Shown: piece after piece, positions 1 to 6,294 of the stretch | Layout of the letters: the number at the start of each line of letters is the position of its first letter | How positions within the stretch are numbered: position 1 is the first letter of the stretch | NCBI GenBank assembly: GCA_945877045.1 | Contig: CAMCQW010000104.1 | Coordinates: 1-6,882, forward strand | Length of the DNA: 6,882 nucleotides | DNA from: Chryseobacterium gleum | GTDB taxonomy: Bacteria > Bacteroidota > Bacteroidia > Flavobacteriales_D > Crocinitomicaceae | Reading direction: 5' to 3' | Translations under genes and position numbers: made by a program | The notes under the pieces: model-generated | What the model saw: the letters and a program-made list of their open reading frames with translations, nothing else | The model's database searches: none | What the model was told of the DNA's origin: nothing

Positions 1-513
1 TCCAAAGATCCAAAACGCATAAAGATTAACTGGCATAAAGATTAAAATAAGCGCAAATCCTAGGAATGCTCCTATCATTCCTATTAACCATTCAAATGGA
101 TGCGCATAAAGATATTCTAGCGGAAAAGGCTTCGTGGCTTTATGATGAATGGAGTGTACATTTTTCAACATAAATTTATTTTCGTGCAACCAACGGTGAT
201 AAAAATAAAAAAAGATGTCATCGATTACAAAAGCGAAAACAACTTGAAAAATAATAATTCCTATAGAAACTTTTTGTTCCAAAAAGCCAAATCCAAAATA
301 GGCGCCGACCCCAGATATTGCCAATAGCAAAGTAATATTAAATAAATATAAGGGCATTCTTTTAGCAAAGACCCCTTTACCATATTGTTTTTTCTGAATA
401 GTAAATTTTCTAAAAAGATCTGTGTACAGAACTAACACGGAATACAACAAACCGATCAGATTGGTGCAAACTAAAAGTAACACAGTAAACCAAGCAATAG
501 TTGATGCGCTCAT
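1..513 (-). CDS. Fatty acid hydroxylase / sterol desaturase family membrane protein, partial (C-terminus outside window)
   Basis: Reading the minus strand from the ATG at 513-511 gives 171 uninterrupted residues up to the window edge, so the gene is truncated by the window and not broken. Visible are hydrophobic segments at about residues 5-30, 55-76, 83-105 and 142-170, and two of the family's histidine clusters: HRWLH (H106, H110) and HSIHH (H120, H123, H124), followed by H138 in an AHPFEW context. These are the HX3H and HX2HH boxes of membrane di-iron oxygenases in the fatty acid hydroxylase superfamily. The last HX2HH box should lie in the missing part. Members hydroxylate or desaturate lipids, sterols or carotenoids in the membrane; the substrate cannot be read here. 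The start codon overlaps the stop of the upstream FkbM gene (ATGA), which supports this start and suggests translational coupling. Family assignment is firm; exact function is open. Confidence 0.88.
   Translation of the reverse strand, partial: MSASTIAWFTVLLLVCTNLIGLLYSVLVLYTDLFRKFTIQKKQYGKGVFAKRMPLYLFNITLLLAISGVGAYFGFGFLEQKVSIGIIIFQVVFAFVIDDIFFYFYHRWLHENKFMLKNVHSIHHKATKPFPLEYLYAHPFEWLIGMIGAFLGFALILIFMPVNLYAFWIFG
17..45. repeat. 13-bp direct repeat, two copies
   Basis: GCATAAAGATTAA occurs perfectly at 17-29 and again at 33-45, an offset of 16 bp. A third, 10-bp partial copy (GCATAAAGAT) lies at 104-113. All are inside the hydroxylase coding region. The first two copies are read in different frames, so they do not encode a repeated peptide. 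The repeat is short and may be chance in AT-rich sequence; no function is claimed. Confidence 0.4.
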
Positions 514-1307
514 ATTTTTATTGCAAATACATTGAACATTGCTGAATTTTCTAATCCTTTTTCTTGCTCATCAAATTGCTTAGTAAATCCCTTAAGTGCG
601 AACAACTCTTTCACTTTTTGCAATCGATTTTCTATGTTATGAACTTCGATCACGATCGACTTAATTTTCAACCAATCATTATCACTAATACCTGTTAACA
701 CATCCCATTCAGCTCCTTCACAATCAATTTTGAGCAAGTCAATTTTTTGAATTTTTTCAGATTCAATAATTGAGGACAAGGTCTTTAATTCGCAGCTTAC
801 CGTTTTTTTTCCTTTCACTAATTGTTTGGCAATAATTCCAGAAAAAGCCAATGGAATCCATTTCATCCATCTCATATTTTCGGGTGGATTTTTCATTGTT
901 CCCTTCACAGCCCTTTTAAAAGCGGTTGGATCCACATCCCATTGTTCTGGATGTAATGTAGAAAGTGCTGGCGTATTCGGAAAATAAGTAAATACAGCTG
1001 TGCTATTTTCATTTGAAACTCCAAAAGGAAGAACATGCATATTTTCCTTGCCGTGCAAGACAGCATTTTTTGACAACACCTCAATAATTTCTGGGATAGG
1101 CTCTAAACAATAAACGCTAACATTTTTAGCTTTTTGCATCACTCTAACACCAAAGACACCGATATTAGCGCCAATATCAACAACAACATCATTGTCATTA
1201 ATTTCAATTCCATGCTGAAGATATCCTTCCACATGATGATCCAACATCTTTGCTTCTGGTTTTCTTAGGCAATGAACAATAGTTCCATCTGCAAGCTTCG
1301 TTGTCAT
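510..1307 (-). CDS. FkbM family SAM-dependent methyltransferase
   Basis: This 265-residue soluble protein has a Rossmann methyltransferase fold. Motif I, which binds S-adenosylmethionine, is VVDIGANIG at residues 42-50. The acidic end of strand 2 is at EP (69-70). The FkbM hallmark IDLLKIDCEGAEWDVL lies at 189-204. FkbM enzymes are O-methyltransferases acting on sugars, polyketides, peptides or lipids. The middle section, with a TYFPNTP stretch followed by a long variable insert (about 107-170), resembles FkbM domains found with NRPS/PKS systems, but no synthase lies in this window, so the substrate is unknown. The ATG is the earliest possible start because an in-frame TAG directly precedes it; no Shine-Dalgarno sequence is seen. 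It lies 33 bp after pruA with no TAnnTTTG box in the gap, so it is probably co-transcribed. Its TGA overlaps the next gene's ATG. Confidence 0.88.
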   Translation of the reverse strand: MTTKLADGTIVHCLRKPEAKMLDHHVEGYLQHGIEINDNDVVVDIGANIGVFGVRVMQKAKNVSVYCLEPIPEIIEVLSKNAVLHGKENMHVLPFGVSNENSTAVFTYFPNTPALSTLHPEQWDVDPTAFKRAVKGTMKNPPENMRWMKWIPLAFSGIIAKQLVKGKKTVSCELKTLSSIIESEKIQKIDLLKIDCEGAEWDVLTGISDNDWLKIKSIVIEVHNIENRLQKVKELFALKGFTKQFDEQEKGLENSAMFNVFAIKI

Positions 1308-1340
1308 CTACTATAATTTTTTTGGCTAAAATAAAAATAA

Positions 1341-2972
1341 TTATTGTTCAAGAAACGGATATTGGTAACTAATTGGTGGAACAAATGTTTCTTTTATTGT
1401 TCTAGCGGAAACCCATCTTAATAAGTTCATAGCAGCCCCGGCTTTATCATTTGTGCCTGAACCTCTTGCGCCACCAAAAGGTTGCTGACCAACCACTGCC
1501 CCGGAAGGCTTGTCATTGATATAAAAATTCCCTGCTGCATTTTCAAGAAGTCTCGTTGCGGTATTAATGGCATAACGATCCTGTGCTATGATGGAACCTG
1601 TTAACGCATATTCAGACGTTTCGTCGATTAACTTTAGGGTTGATTCAAAATCAGCGTCTTCATAGACATAGATGGTTAGAACGGGGCCAAATATTTCCTC
1701 ACACATCGTTCTAAATCGAGGATTAGTTGTAACAAAAGTCGTTGGCTCAATAAAATAACCAACAGATTTATCACATCCCCCACCCGTTAGTAATTCGGCA
1801 TCGCCTTGCGCTTTGCAGTAATCAATATAAGCGGCAATTTTATCAAATGATTTTTCATCAATAACCGCATTGCAGAAATTTGAAGTATCGTAAGGTGTAC
1901 CAATTTTTATTGAGTTGACTTGTTCAACGTAAATTCGTTTTACTTCAGGCCAGATTGATTTCGGAATATAAGCCCTGGAGGCTGCAGAACACTTTTGTCC
2001 TTGGAATTCAAATGCACCACGAGCAAGGGCCGTTGCAACCACTGCAGGAATTGCCGAGCTGTGAGCCATGACGAAATCCTTTCCACCAGTTTCCCCAACG
2101 ATTCGTGGATACGTTCGGAAGTTGGAGATGTTTTCGCCAATTTGCTTCCATAAAGCACGAAAAACTCCTGTTGATCCTGTAAAATGCAATCCTGCAAAAT
2201 TCTTATGATTAAAAATAATATCACCAGCGACAGGCCCGTCTACGGTAATCATATTTATGACCCCATCCGGAAGACCCGCAGCCTTGAAAAGCTCCATGAT
2301 CACTTGTGCAGAATAAACCTGAGTATCCGAAGGTTTCCAAACAACAACATTTCCCATCATTGCAGGAGCTGCGCATAAATTAGCGGCAATTGCCGTAAAA
2401 TTAAATGGTGTTATCGCAAAAACAAATCCTTCAAGCGGTCTATATTGCAATCGATTCCAAACACCCGGTGAAGATTCAGGTTGGTCCTTATAAATTTGAG
2501 TCATGTATTGGACATTAAAGCGCAAGAAGTCGATTAATTCACAGGCCGCATCAATTTCCGCCTGAAAGACATTTTTCGATTGAGACAACATGGTCGCGGC
2601 ATTCATTTTATTTCTAAAAGGACCAGCAAGTAAATCTGCCGCCTTTAAAAAAATGGCAGCACGATCTTCCCAAGGAAGATTTGCCCAAGCGTTTCGAGCA
2701 TGCAAAGCGGCATCAATTGCAGCATTAACATGTTCCCCATCACCAAAATTAAAATAACCCAACACTTTTTGATGATCATGTGGGGGATTCATTGGTTTTT
2801 TATTACTTGTTCTAACTTCATTAGGGCCAATATACATCGGCACATCAATGATGTTTTGGTTATACATTTCATGGTAGCAAGCTAATAAACCAAGGCGATC
2901 TGCGCTACCTTTAGCGTATGACTTTACCGGCTCATTAATGGCATTTGGCGTTTGAAAAAAGGCGTTTGACAT
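1341..2972 (-). CDS. pruA: L-glutamate gamma-semialdehyde dehydrogenase (1-pyrroline-5-carboxylate dehydrogenase)
   Basis: The enzyme oxidises glutamate-gamma-semialdehyde (open form of pyrroline-5-carboxylate) to glutamate with NAD+, completing proline catabolism in the cytoplasm. The 543-residue product is a full-length aldehyde dehydrogenase of the ALDH4A1-like stand-alone type, not the PutA fusion. Visible landmarks in order: TPFNFTA (N191), the cofactor-binding WKPS (K213), the nucleotide-binding turn GSTGV (266-270), the general base region GETGGKD (E294), the nucleophile loop QGQKCSA (C328), EEIFGP (425-430), and the P5CDH-like C-terminal substrate loop NDKPSGAVVGQQPFGG (486-501). All catalytic residues are intact. 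It is the first gene after a Bacteroidota-type promoter and diverges from recF. No proline dehydrogenase gene is in the window. The N-terminus, which reaches the active core without a domain gap, supports the ATG at 2972. Confidence 0.97.
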   Translation of the reverse strand: MSNAFFQTPNAINEPVKSYAKGSADRLGLLACYHEMYNQNIIDVPMYIGPNEVRTSNKKPMNPPHDHQKVLGYFNFGDGEHVNAAIDAALHARNAWANLPWEDRAAIFLKAADLLAGPFRNKMNAATMLSQSKNVFQAEIDAACELIDFLRFNVQYMTQIYKDQPESSPGVWNRLQYRPLEGFVFAITPFNFTAIAANLCAAPAMMGNVVVWKPSDTQVYSAQVIMELFKAAGLPDGVINMITVDGPVAGDIIFNHKNFAGLHFTGSTGVFRALWKQIGENISNFRTYPRIVGETGGKDFVMAHSSAIPAVVATALARGAFEFQGQKCSAASRAYIPKSIWPEVKRIYVEQVNSIKIGTPYDTSNFCNAVIDEKSFDKIAAYIDYCKAQGDAELLTGGGCDKSVGYFIEPTTFVTTNPRFRTMCEEIFGPVLTIYVYEDADFESTLKLIDETSEYALTGSIIAQDRYAINTATRLLENAAGNFYINDKPSGAVVGQQPFGGARGSGTNDKAGAAMNLLRWVSARTIKETFVPPISYQYPFLEQ

Positions 2973-2989
2973 AGTTTAAAGTATTTAGA

Positions 2990-3023
2990 CAAATATAGCA
3001 ATTGTTCCTATTGACATAGCCAA
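2990..3023 (-). promoter_or_regulatory. Bacteroidota-type promoter for pruA operon
   Basis: On the minus strand, TATATTTG (2997-2990) fits the -7 element TAnnTTTG. A TTG (3023-3021) lies 23 bp upstream as the -33 element, at the long end of the accepted spacing. Transcription would begin around 2986, giving a leader of about 14 nt before the pruA ATG at 2972. This is a motif match only. Confidence 0.6.
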
Positions 3024-3083
3024 ACAGCGCTACAAACAAGTAAAAATAAATTTAAAAGCCGTAAATGAATGCTGATAATATTG

Positions 3084-3091
3084 TAATTTTG
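3084..3091 (+). promoter_or_regulatory. Possible -7 promoter element for recF
   Basis: TAATTTTG matches TAnnTTTG, with its last base 7 nt before the preferred recF ATG at 3098. No TTG lies at the expected distance upstream, so the -33 element is missing or weak. If used, transcription would start at about 3095, leaving a leader of only about 3 nt and excluding the upstream ATG at 3065. This bears on the start choice but is not conclusive. Confidence 0.35.
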
Positions 3092-3097
3092 AACTTC

Positions 3098-4210
3098 ATG
3101 CACCTGACCCAATTACATTTATTAAACTTCAAAAATTATGCGGATACGGAAATCACATTTTCGTCCCGTTTAAATGGAATTGTTGGTGACAATGGCAGCG
3201 GAAAAACGAATATTTTAGATGCTATACATTACCTCAGCATGTGTAAATCATACCTAAATGTTATTGATCGTCAAAACATAAAATTTGGCGAACAATTTTT
3301 TTCCATCCAAGGAGATTGGAAAGATGGTGAAAATGAATCAAACGTTCATTGTGCGGTAAAAATCGGTGCAAAAAAAGTAATCAAACGAAATAAAAAAGAA
3401 CACCAACGATTAGCGGATCACATTGGCCTATACCCTGTGGTCTTTATTTCTCCTTATGATGGGGATTTGGTTGCCGAGGGGAGTGAATTACGGAGACGTT
3501 GGATGGATGGTATTCTAGTTCAAATTGACCGTATTTACCTGGACCAACTCCAACAATATGTGCGCGTTTTGGATCAACGCAATGCATTACTCAAGAATAT
3601 GTTTGAACATCGGCTTTTTGATGCAGAAAGCGTAGATGCTTGGGACCATCAACTGGTGATTGCTGGAAATATTATTTATGAAAAAAGAAGTGCTTTTTTA
3701 AAACTATTTATTCCGATTTTCCAAAAATATTACACCATTATTGGAAAAGAAACAGAAGAAGTAGGTTTAAGCTATAGATCTCAATTAAATGAAGGAGACT
3801 TTACTTTATTACTAAAAGAATCAGCTCGTAAAGATGCCTTTTCACATTTCACGAATGTCGGAATACACAAAGATGATTTGTTGTTCACGCTAAATGGAAA
3901 TCCTGTCAAAAAATTTGGCTCACAGGGGCAGCAAAAATCATTTATTATTGCTTTACGATTGGCGCAATATGAATGGTTAAAAATGAACTTAAAAATCACA
4001 CCTGTACTTTTATTAGATGATATATTTGACAAATTAGATTTTAGACGAGTTGAAAAGCTACTTGAAATTGTGACTGATGATTTTTTTGGGCAAGTAATTG
4101 TTACCGATACAGATAGAAAAAGAATGGAAAAGTTGTTTTCTTCCGTTAGCGTTTCAAACAGTATCTTTGAAGTTAATTCTGAACAAGTAGTTTCTATACA
4201 AACCGCATAA
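3098..4210 (+). CDS. recF: DNA replication and repair protein RecF
   Basis: RecF is an SMC-like ATPase that works with RecO and RecR to load RecA at single-strand gaps and stalled forks. The protein is 370 residues from this start, normal for the family. Visible motifs, in numbering from the ATG at 3098: LLNFKNY near the N-terminus, Walker A GDNGSGKT (30-37), the conserved RecF stretch GIHKDDL (255-261), ABC signature GSQGQQK (274-280), Walker B VLLLDDIFD (303-311) and D-loop FDKLD (310-314). An in-frame ATG at 3065 would add 11 residues, but RecF proteins normally begin only a few residues before the first strand (here MHLTQLHLLNF), and a -7-like element sits between the two ATGs, so 3098 is preferred. 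It is divergent from pruA, and the DUF721 gene follows after 4 bp, so the two are likely one transcript. Confidence 0.97.
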   Translation: MHLTQLHLLNFKNYADTEITFSSRLNGIVGDNGSGKTNILDAIHYLSMCKSYLNVIDRQNIKFGEQFFSIQGDWKDGENESNVHCAVKIGAKKVIKRNKKEHQRLADHIGLYPVVFISPYDGDLVAEGSELRRRWMDGILVQIDRIYLDQLQQYVRVLDQRNALLKNMFEHRLFDAESVDAWDHQLVIAGNIIYEKRSAFLKLFIPIFQKYYTIIGKETEEVGLSYRSQLNEGDFTLLLKESARKDAFSHFTNVGIHKDDLLFTLNGNPVKKFGSQGQQKSFIIALRLAQYEWLKMNLKITPVLLLDDIFDKLDFRRVEKLLEIVTDDFFGQVIVTDTDRKRMEKLFSSVSVSNSIFEVNSEQVVSIQTA

Positions 4211-4214
4211 AACC

Positions 4215-4520
4215 ATGAAACCCTTCGACAAACGTAGCGCAGACAGCCAACCATTAAAAGAGGTGATCGATCGGTTTTTAAAAGCCTTTTCGTTAGAAAA
4301 TAAAATGAAAGAAATGGACGTGATTGCTGCGTGGCCTGAATTAATGGGAAGTGCTGTTGCCTTCAGAACCAAGAGTATTAAAATACATAATAAGATTCTT
4401 TACTTAGAAATCAATTCATCGGTTATGCGAGAAGAGCTGCTTAATGGGAAAGAAATAATTATCACTAGAATAAATGAAAAAGCCGGTAAACAGCTAATAA
4501 ACGATGTTTGGTTAGGGTAA
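4215..4520 (+). CDS. DUF721/DciA family protein (putative replicative helicase loader/regulator)
   Basis: This 101-residue protein matches the DUF721 (DciA) pattern: a helical start, then W40-x4-G45 (AAWPELMGSAVAFRT), a basic strand-turn region, the ILYLEINSS strand (61-69), a helix with REELL (72-76), and the closing INEKAGKQLINDVWL segment (86-100). DciA is the ancestral bacterial factor that interacts with DnaB helicase and assists its loading in bacteria lacking DnaC/DnaI. This version is short and carries little beyond the core domain, as is usual in Bacteroidota. It begins 4 bp after the recF stop and is almost certainly co-transcribed with it, which fits a replication/repair role. The family call is strong; the helicase-loading role in this organism is inferred from the family. 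Confidence 0.88.
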   Translation: MKPFDKRSADSQPLKEVIDRFLKAFSLENKMKEMDVIAAWPELMGSAVAFRTKSIKIHNKILYLEINSSVMREELLNGKEIIITRINEKAGKQLINDVWLG

Positions 4521-4540
4521 AACACTAGAGTAATTTAATT

Positions 4541-4572
4541 TTTGGTATATTAAAAAGAAGGGGCTACCTTTG
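4541..4572 (+). promoter_or_regulatory. Bacteroidota-type promoter for the hydrolase pair
   Basis: TTTG (4541-4544) and TACCTTTG (4565-4572) are separated by 20 bp, a close match to the Bacteroidota housekeeping consensus (-33 TTTG, -7 TAnnTTTG). The -7 box ends 4 nt before the start codon at 4577, so transcription would begin at about 4576, leaving almost no 5' leader. It lies in the 56-bp gap after the DciA-family gene and would separate the hydrolases from the recF unit. Confidence 0.75.
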
Positions 4573-4576
4573 CAAA

Positions 4577-5269
4577 ATGAAAACACTTATCCTAACATTA
4601 TTTTTTTTACTTTCTTTAAAGTCAGTAAGTTATAGTCAAATAAAAGCTATCTACAATCAGGCGGATTATCCTTTTTGGTTATACTTGCCTTCCGATAGTA
4701 TTTTAAAAACAAACCCACCTGTTCTGATCTTTTTACATGGAAGAAGCTTATCGGGTACTAACCTTGCCTTAGTTAAGAAATATGGAATTATCCATGAAAT
4801 TGAAAATGGAAGAAAAGTGCCGGCTATAGTAATTGCACCGCAAGTACTAGCAGGAAAGGCTTGGGAGCCAAAGAAAATATTATCCGTTCTCCGATTTGTG
4901 CAAAAAACATTTCAAACCGACACCAACCGTGTTTATGTGGCAGGAATGAGCTTGGGAGGATATGGCACCTTAAACTTTGCCGGCGCTTATCCGGGAGTGG
5001 TTACAGCAGGCGTAGCATTATGTGGAGGCGGTAACGTAAAAGATGGATGTAATTTATCGCAAGTCCCTTTATGGATTCAGCATGGAACGTTAGACGAAAA
5101 GGTTCCCATCAGTGAATCAGAGAAAATTGTAAAGGCAATTAAAAATTGTAATGGAGGCGAGAACCTTAAATACACGCGATTAGTAGGTAAAGATCATGGA
5201 GATTTAGAAAGGATTTTTAGGACTGACGAAATGTATGATTGGTTATTTCAATTCACGAAAGAGAAATAG
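4577..5269 (+). CDS. Secreted alpha/beta hydrolase (COG4099-like esterase/predicted peptidase)
   Basis: This is a 230-residue exported serine hydrolase. Residues 1-20 form a Sec signal peptide (Lys2, a hydrophobic core, ending SYS) with Gln21 as the likely first mature residue. No lipobox cysteine is present, so it is probably periplasmic or secreted. The fold landmarks are the oxyanion loop FLHGRS (52-57), the nucleophile elbow GMSLGG (123-128, Ser125) in an NRVYVAGMSLGGYGT context typical of COG4099/prolyl-oligopeptidase-like esterases, the acid in HGTLDEKVP (Asp173) and the base in GKDHGD (His207). The Ser-Asp-His triad is complete. The substrate could be an ester (acylated glycan or phospholipid) or a peptide; sequence does not decide. 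It has its own promoter and is followed 44 bp later by a second exported hydrolase, with which it is probably transcribed. Confidence 0.88.
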   Translation: MKTLILTLFFLLSLKSVSYSQIKAIYNQADYPFWLYLPSDSILKTNPPVLIFLHGRSLSGTNLALVKKYGIIHEIENGRKVPAIVIAPQVLAGKAWEPKKILSVLRFVQKTFQTDTNRVYVAGMSLGGYGTLNFAGAYPGVVTAGVALCGGGNVKDGCNLSQVPLWIQHGTLDEKVPISESEKIVKAIKNCNGGENLKYTRLVGKDHGDLERIFRTDEMYDWLFQFTKEK

Positions 5270-5313
5270 TCAATACTATCTAGCTGGGGCTTTTTTATAA
5301 ATAATTTTCAAAA

Positions 5314-6291
5314 TTGAATATTCGTCAATTGCTCATTATTATTGCTTTATTACTTTTAAAGCAGGGCTATTCGCAAGAAGCAACAAATTATGACGTTATC
5401 GAAAATTGGGCAGTTCTACCTAATAAATTACCTCAAAACTTCCTTAACGCAATTCACGATAGTACGCTATTTGAATCCATTGATGTGTTTTATGTCTACC
5501 CTACTCTATTAATAGATCCAAAAGATCCGCGATGGAATATTAATGTTCAGGATTCCGCACACCGAAAAGAAGTGCTTGATTATGCCATCAAATTTCAAGC
5601 GAGTGCTTGGGCAGAATCAGGCCGAATGTATGTACCCTATTATCAGCAAGCGCATATCCGTTCGTACGATAGCTTAGAAAATGGCGGGCGAGATGCCTTA
5701 TTGTTTGCCTATGCGGACATTAAAGCGGCCTTTGAATATTACTTAAAAAATTATAATCATGGTCGAGGAATAATTTTAGCGGGACATAGCCAAGGGTCTA
5801 CCCACATTGATTTATTGTTAAAAGATTTTTTTGATGGCAAGGCACTTCAAAAACAATTAGTGGTAGCCTACCTACCTGGGATTGGAATACCAAGCAATGA
5901 ATTCAACGCAATTCCTTTTCTAATAAATGCCAAAGAAATTGGGGGATTTGTTACATGGAACACTTTTAAAAAGAAGCTCAATCACGAAAAATACGAGAAG
6001 TGGTATTTCGGGAAAGCTGTAGTTAATCCAATAACATGGGACTTAAGCCCATTAAGTAAAAAAAACCAGCAGAAAGGATTTTATTACAACAATGGAAAAA
6101 AATACAAGCATGTTTTTCAAACAGAACTCATTTCTGGAGGGCTTGTATTGTCGAAGCTAAAATTCCCCTTCAGCCTTGCCGCACGGAAAATGAATGATTT
6201 TCATATTGGTGACATCAACCTTTTTTGGGAAAACATCCATCAGAATGCAAAACTGAGAGGCCGGGAATGGGTGTTACAGAACAGACCATAA
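5314..6291 (+). CDS. Exported DUF3089 family alpha/beta hydrolase, TTG start
   Basis: This is a 325-residue protein of the DUF3089 family, members of the alpha/beta-hydrolase superfamily of unknown substrate. It has an N-terminal signal peptide (about 1-20, ending GYS, then Gln21). Family landmarks are VFYVYPT (58-64), a WN pair (74-75), YVPYYQQA (106-113), AYADIKAAFEYYL (132-144), the nucleophile elbow AGHSQGS (156-162, Ser159) and the C-terminal FHIGDINLFWENI (296-308), where His297 is a likely catalytic base. The start is unusual: an in-frame TAA lies at 5302-5304, and the first in-frame ATG is at residue 105, past the signal peptide. TTG at 5314 is therefore the best start; another TTG five codons on is possible. 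No convincing promoter lies in the 44-bp gap, so it likely depends on the upstream hydrolase promoter. Natural function is not established. Confidence 0.88.
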   Translation: MNIRQLLIIIALLLLKQGYSQEATNYDVIENWAVLPNKLPQNFLNAIHDSTLFESIDVFYVYPTLLIDPKDPRWNINVQDSAHRKEVLDYAIKFQASAWAESGRMYVPYYQQAHIRSYDSLENGGRDALLFAYADIKAAFEYYLKNYNHGRGIILAGHSQGSTHIDLLLKDFFDGKALQKQLVVAYLPGIGIPSNEFNAIPFLINAKEIGGFVTWNTFKKKLNHEKYEKWYFGKAVVNPITWDLSPLSKKNQQKGFYYNNGKKYKHVFQTELISGGLVLSKLKFPFSLAARKMNDFHIGDINLFWENIHQNAKLRGREWVLQNRP

Positions 6292-6294
6292 ATA

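Noticed and set aside
142..327. 61-codon plus-strand open frame near the left edge
   Set aside because: It is antisense to the histidine-box region of the hydroxylase gene, which has clear family motifs; the plus-strand product resembles nothing known.
1940..2378. Open frames on both strands inside pruA
   Set aside because: They overlap the intact, fully conserved pruA frame, including its catalytic core, and show no family motif.
3011..3016. TTGACA, identical to the E. coli -35 consensus
   Set aside because: No -10 or TAnnTTTG element lies at a suitable distance downstream, and this lineage appears to use the Bacteroidota consensus.
3781..4254. 157-codon open frame on the minus strand over the recF 3' half
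   Set aside because: It lies antisense to the conserved signature and Walker B region of RecF, has a Ser/Thr- and Lys/Asn-rich composition with no recognisable domain, and is best explained as a shadow of recF.
4154..4372. 72-codon minus-strand frame across the recF/DciA junction
   Set aside because: It is antisense to two conserved genes with no motif or start context of its own.
5266..5298. Possible terminator between the two hydrolases (ATAGT-CAAT-ACTAT, then an AGC/GCT mini-stem and a T run)
   Set aside because: The stems are 5 AT-rich pairs and 3 pairs, too weak to call an intrinsic terminator, and no promoter for the next gene follows.
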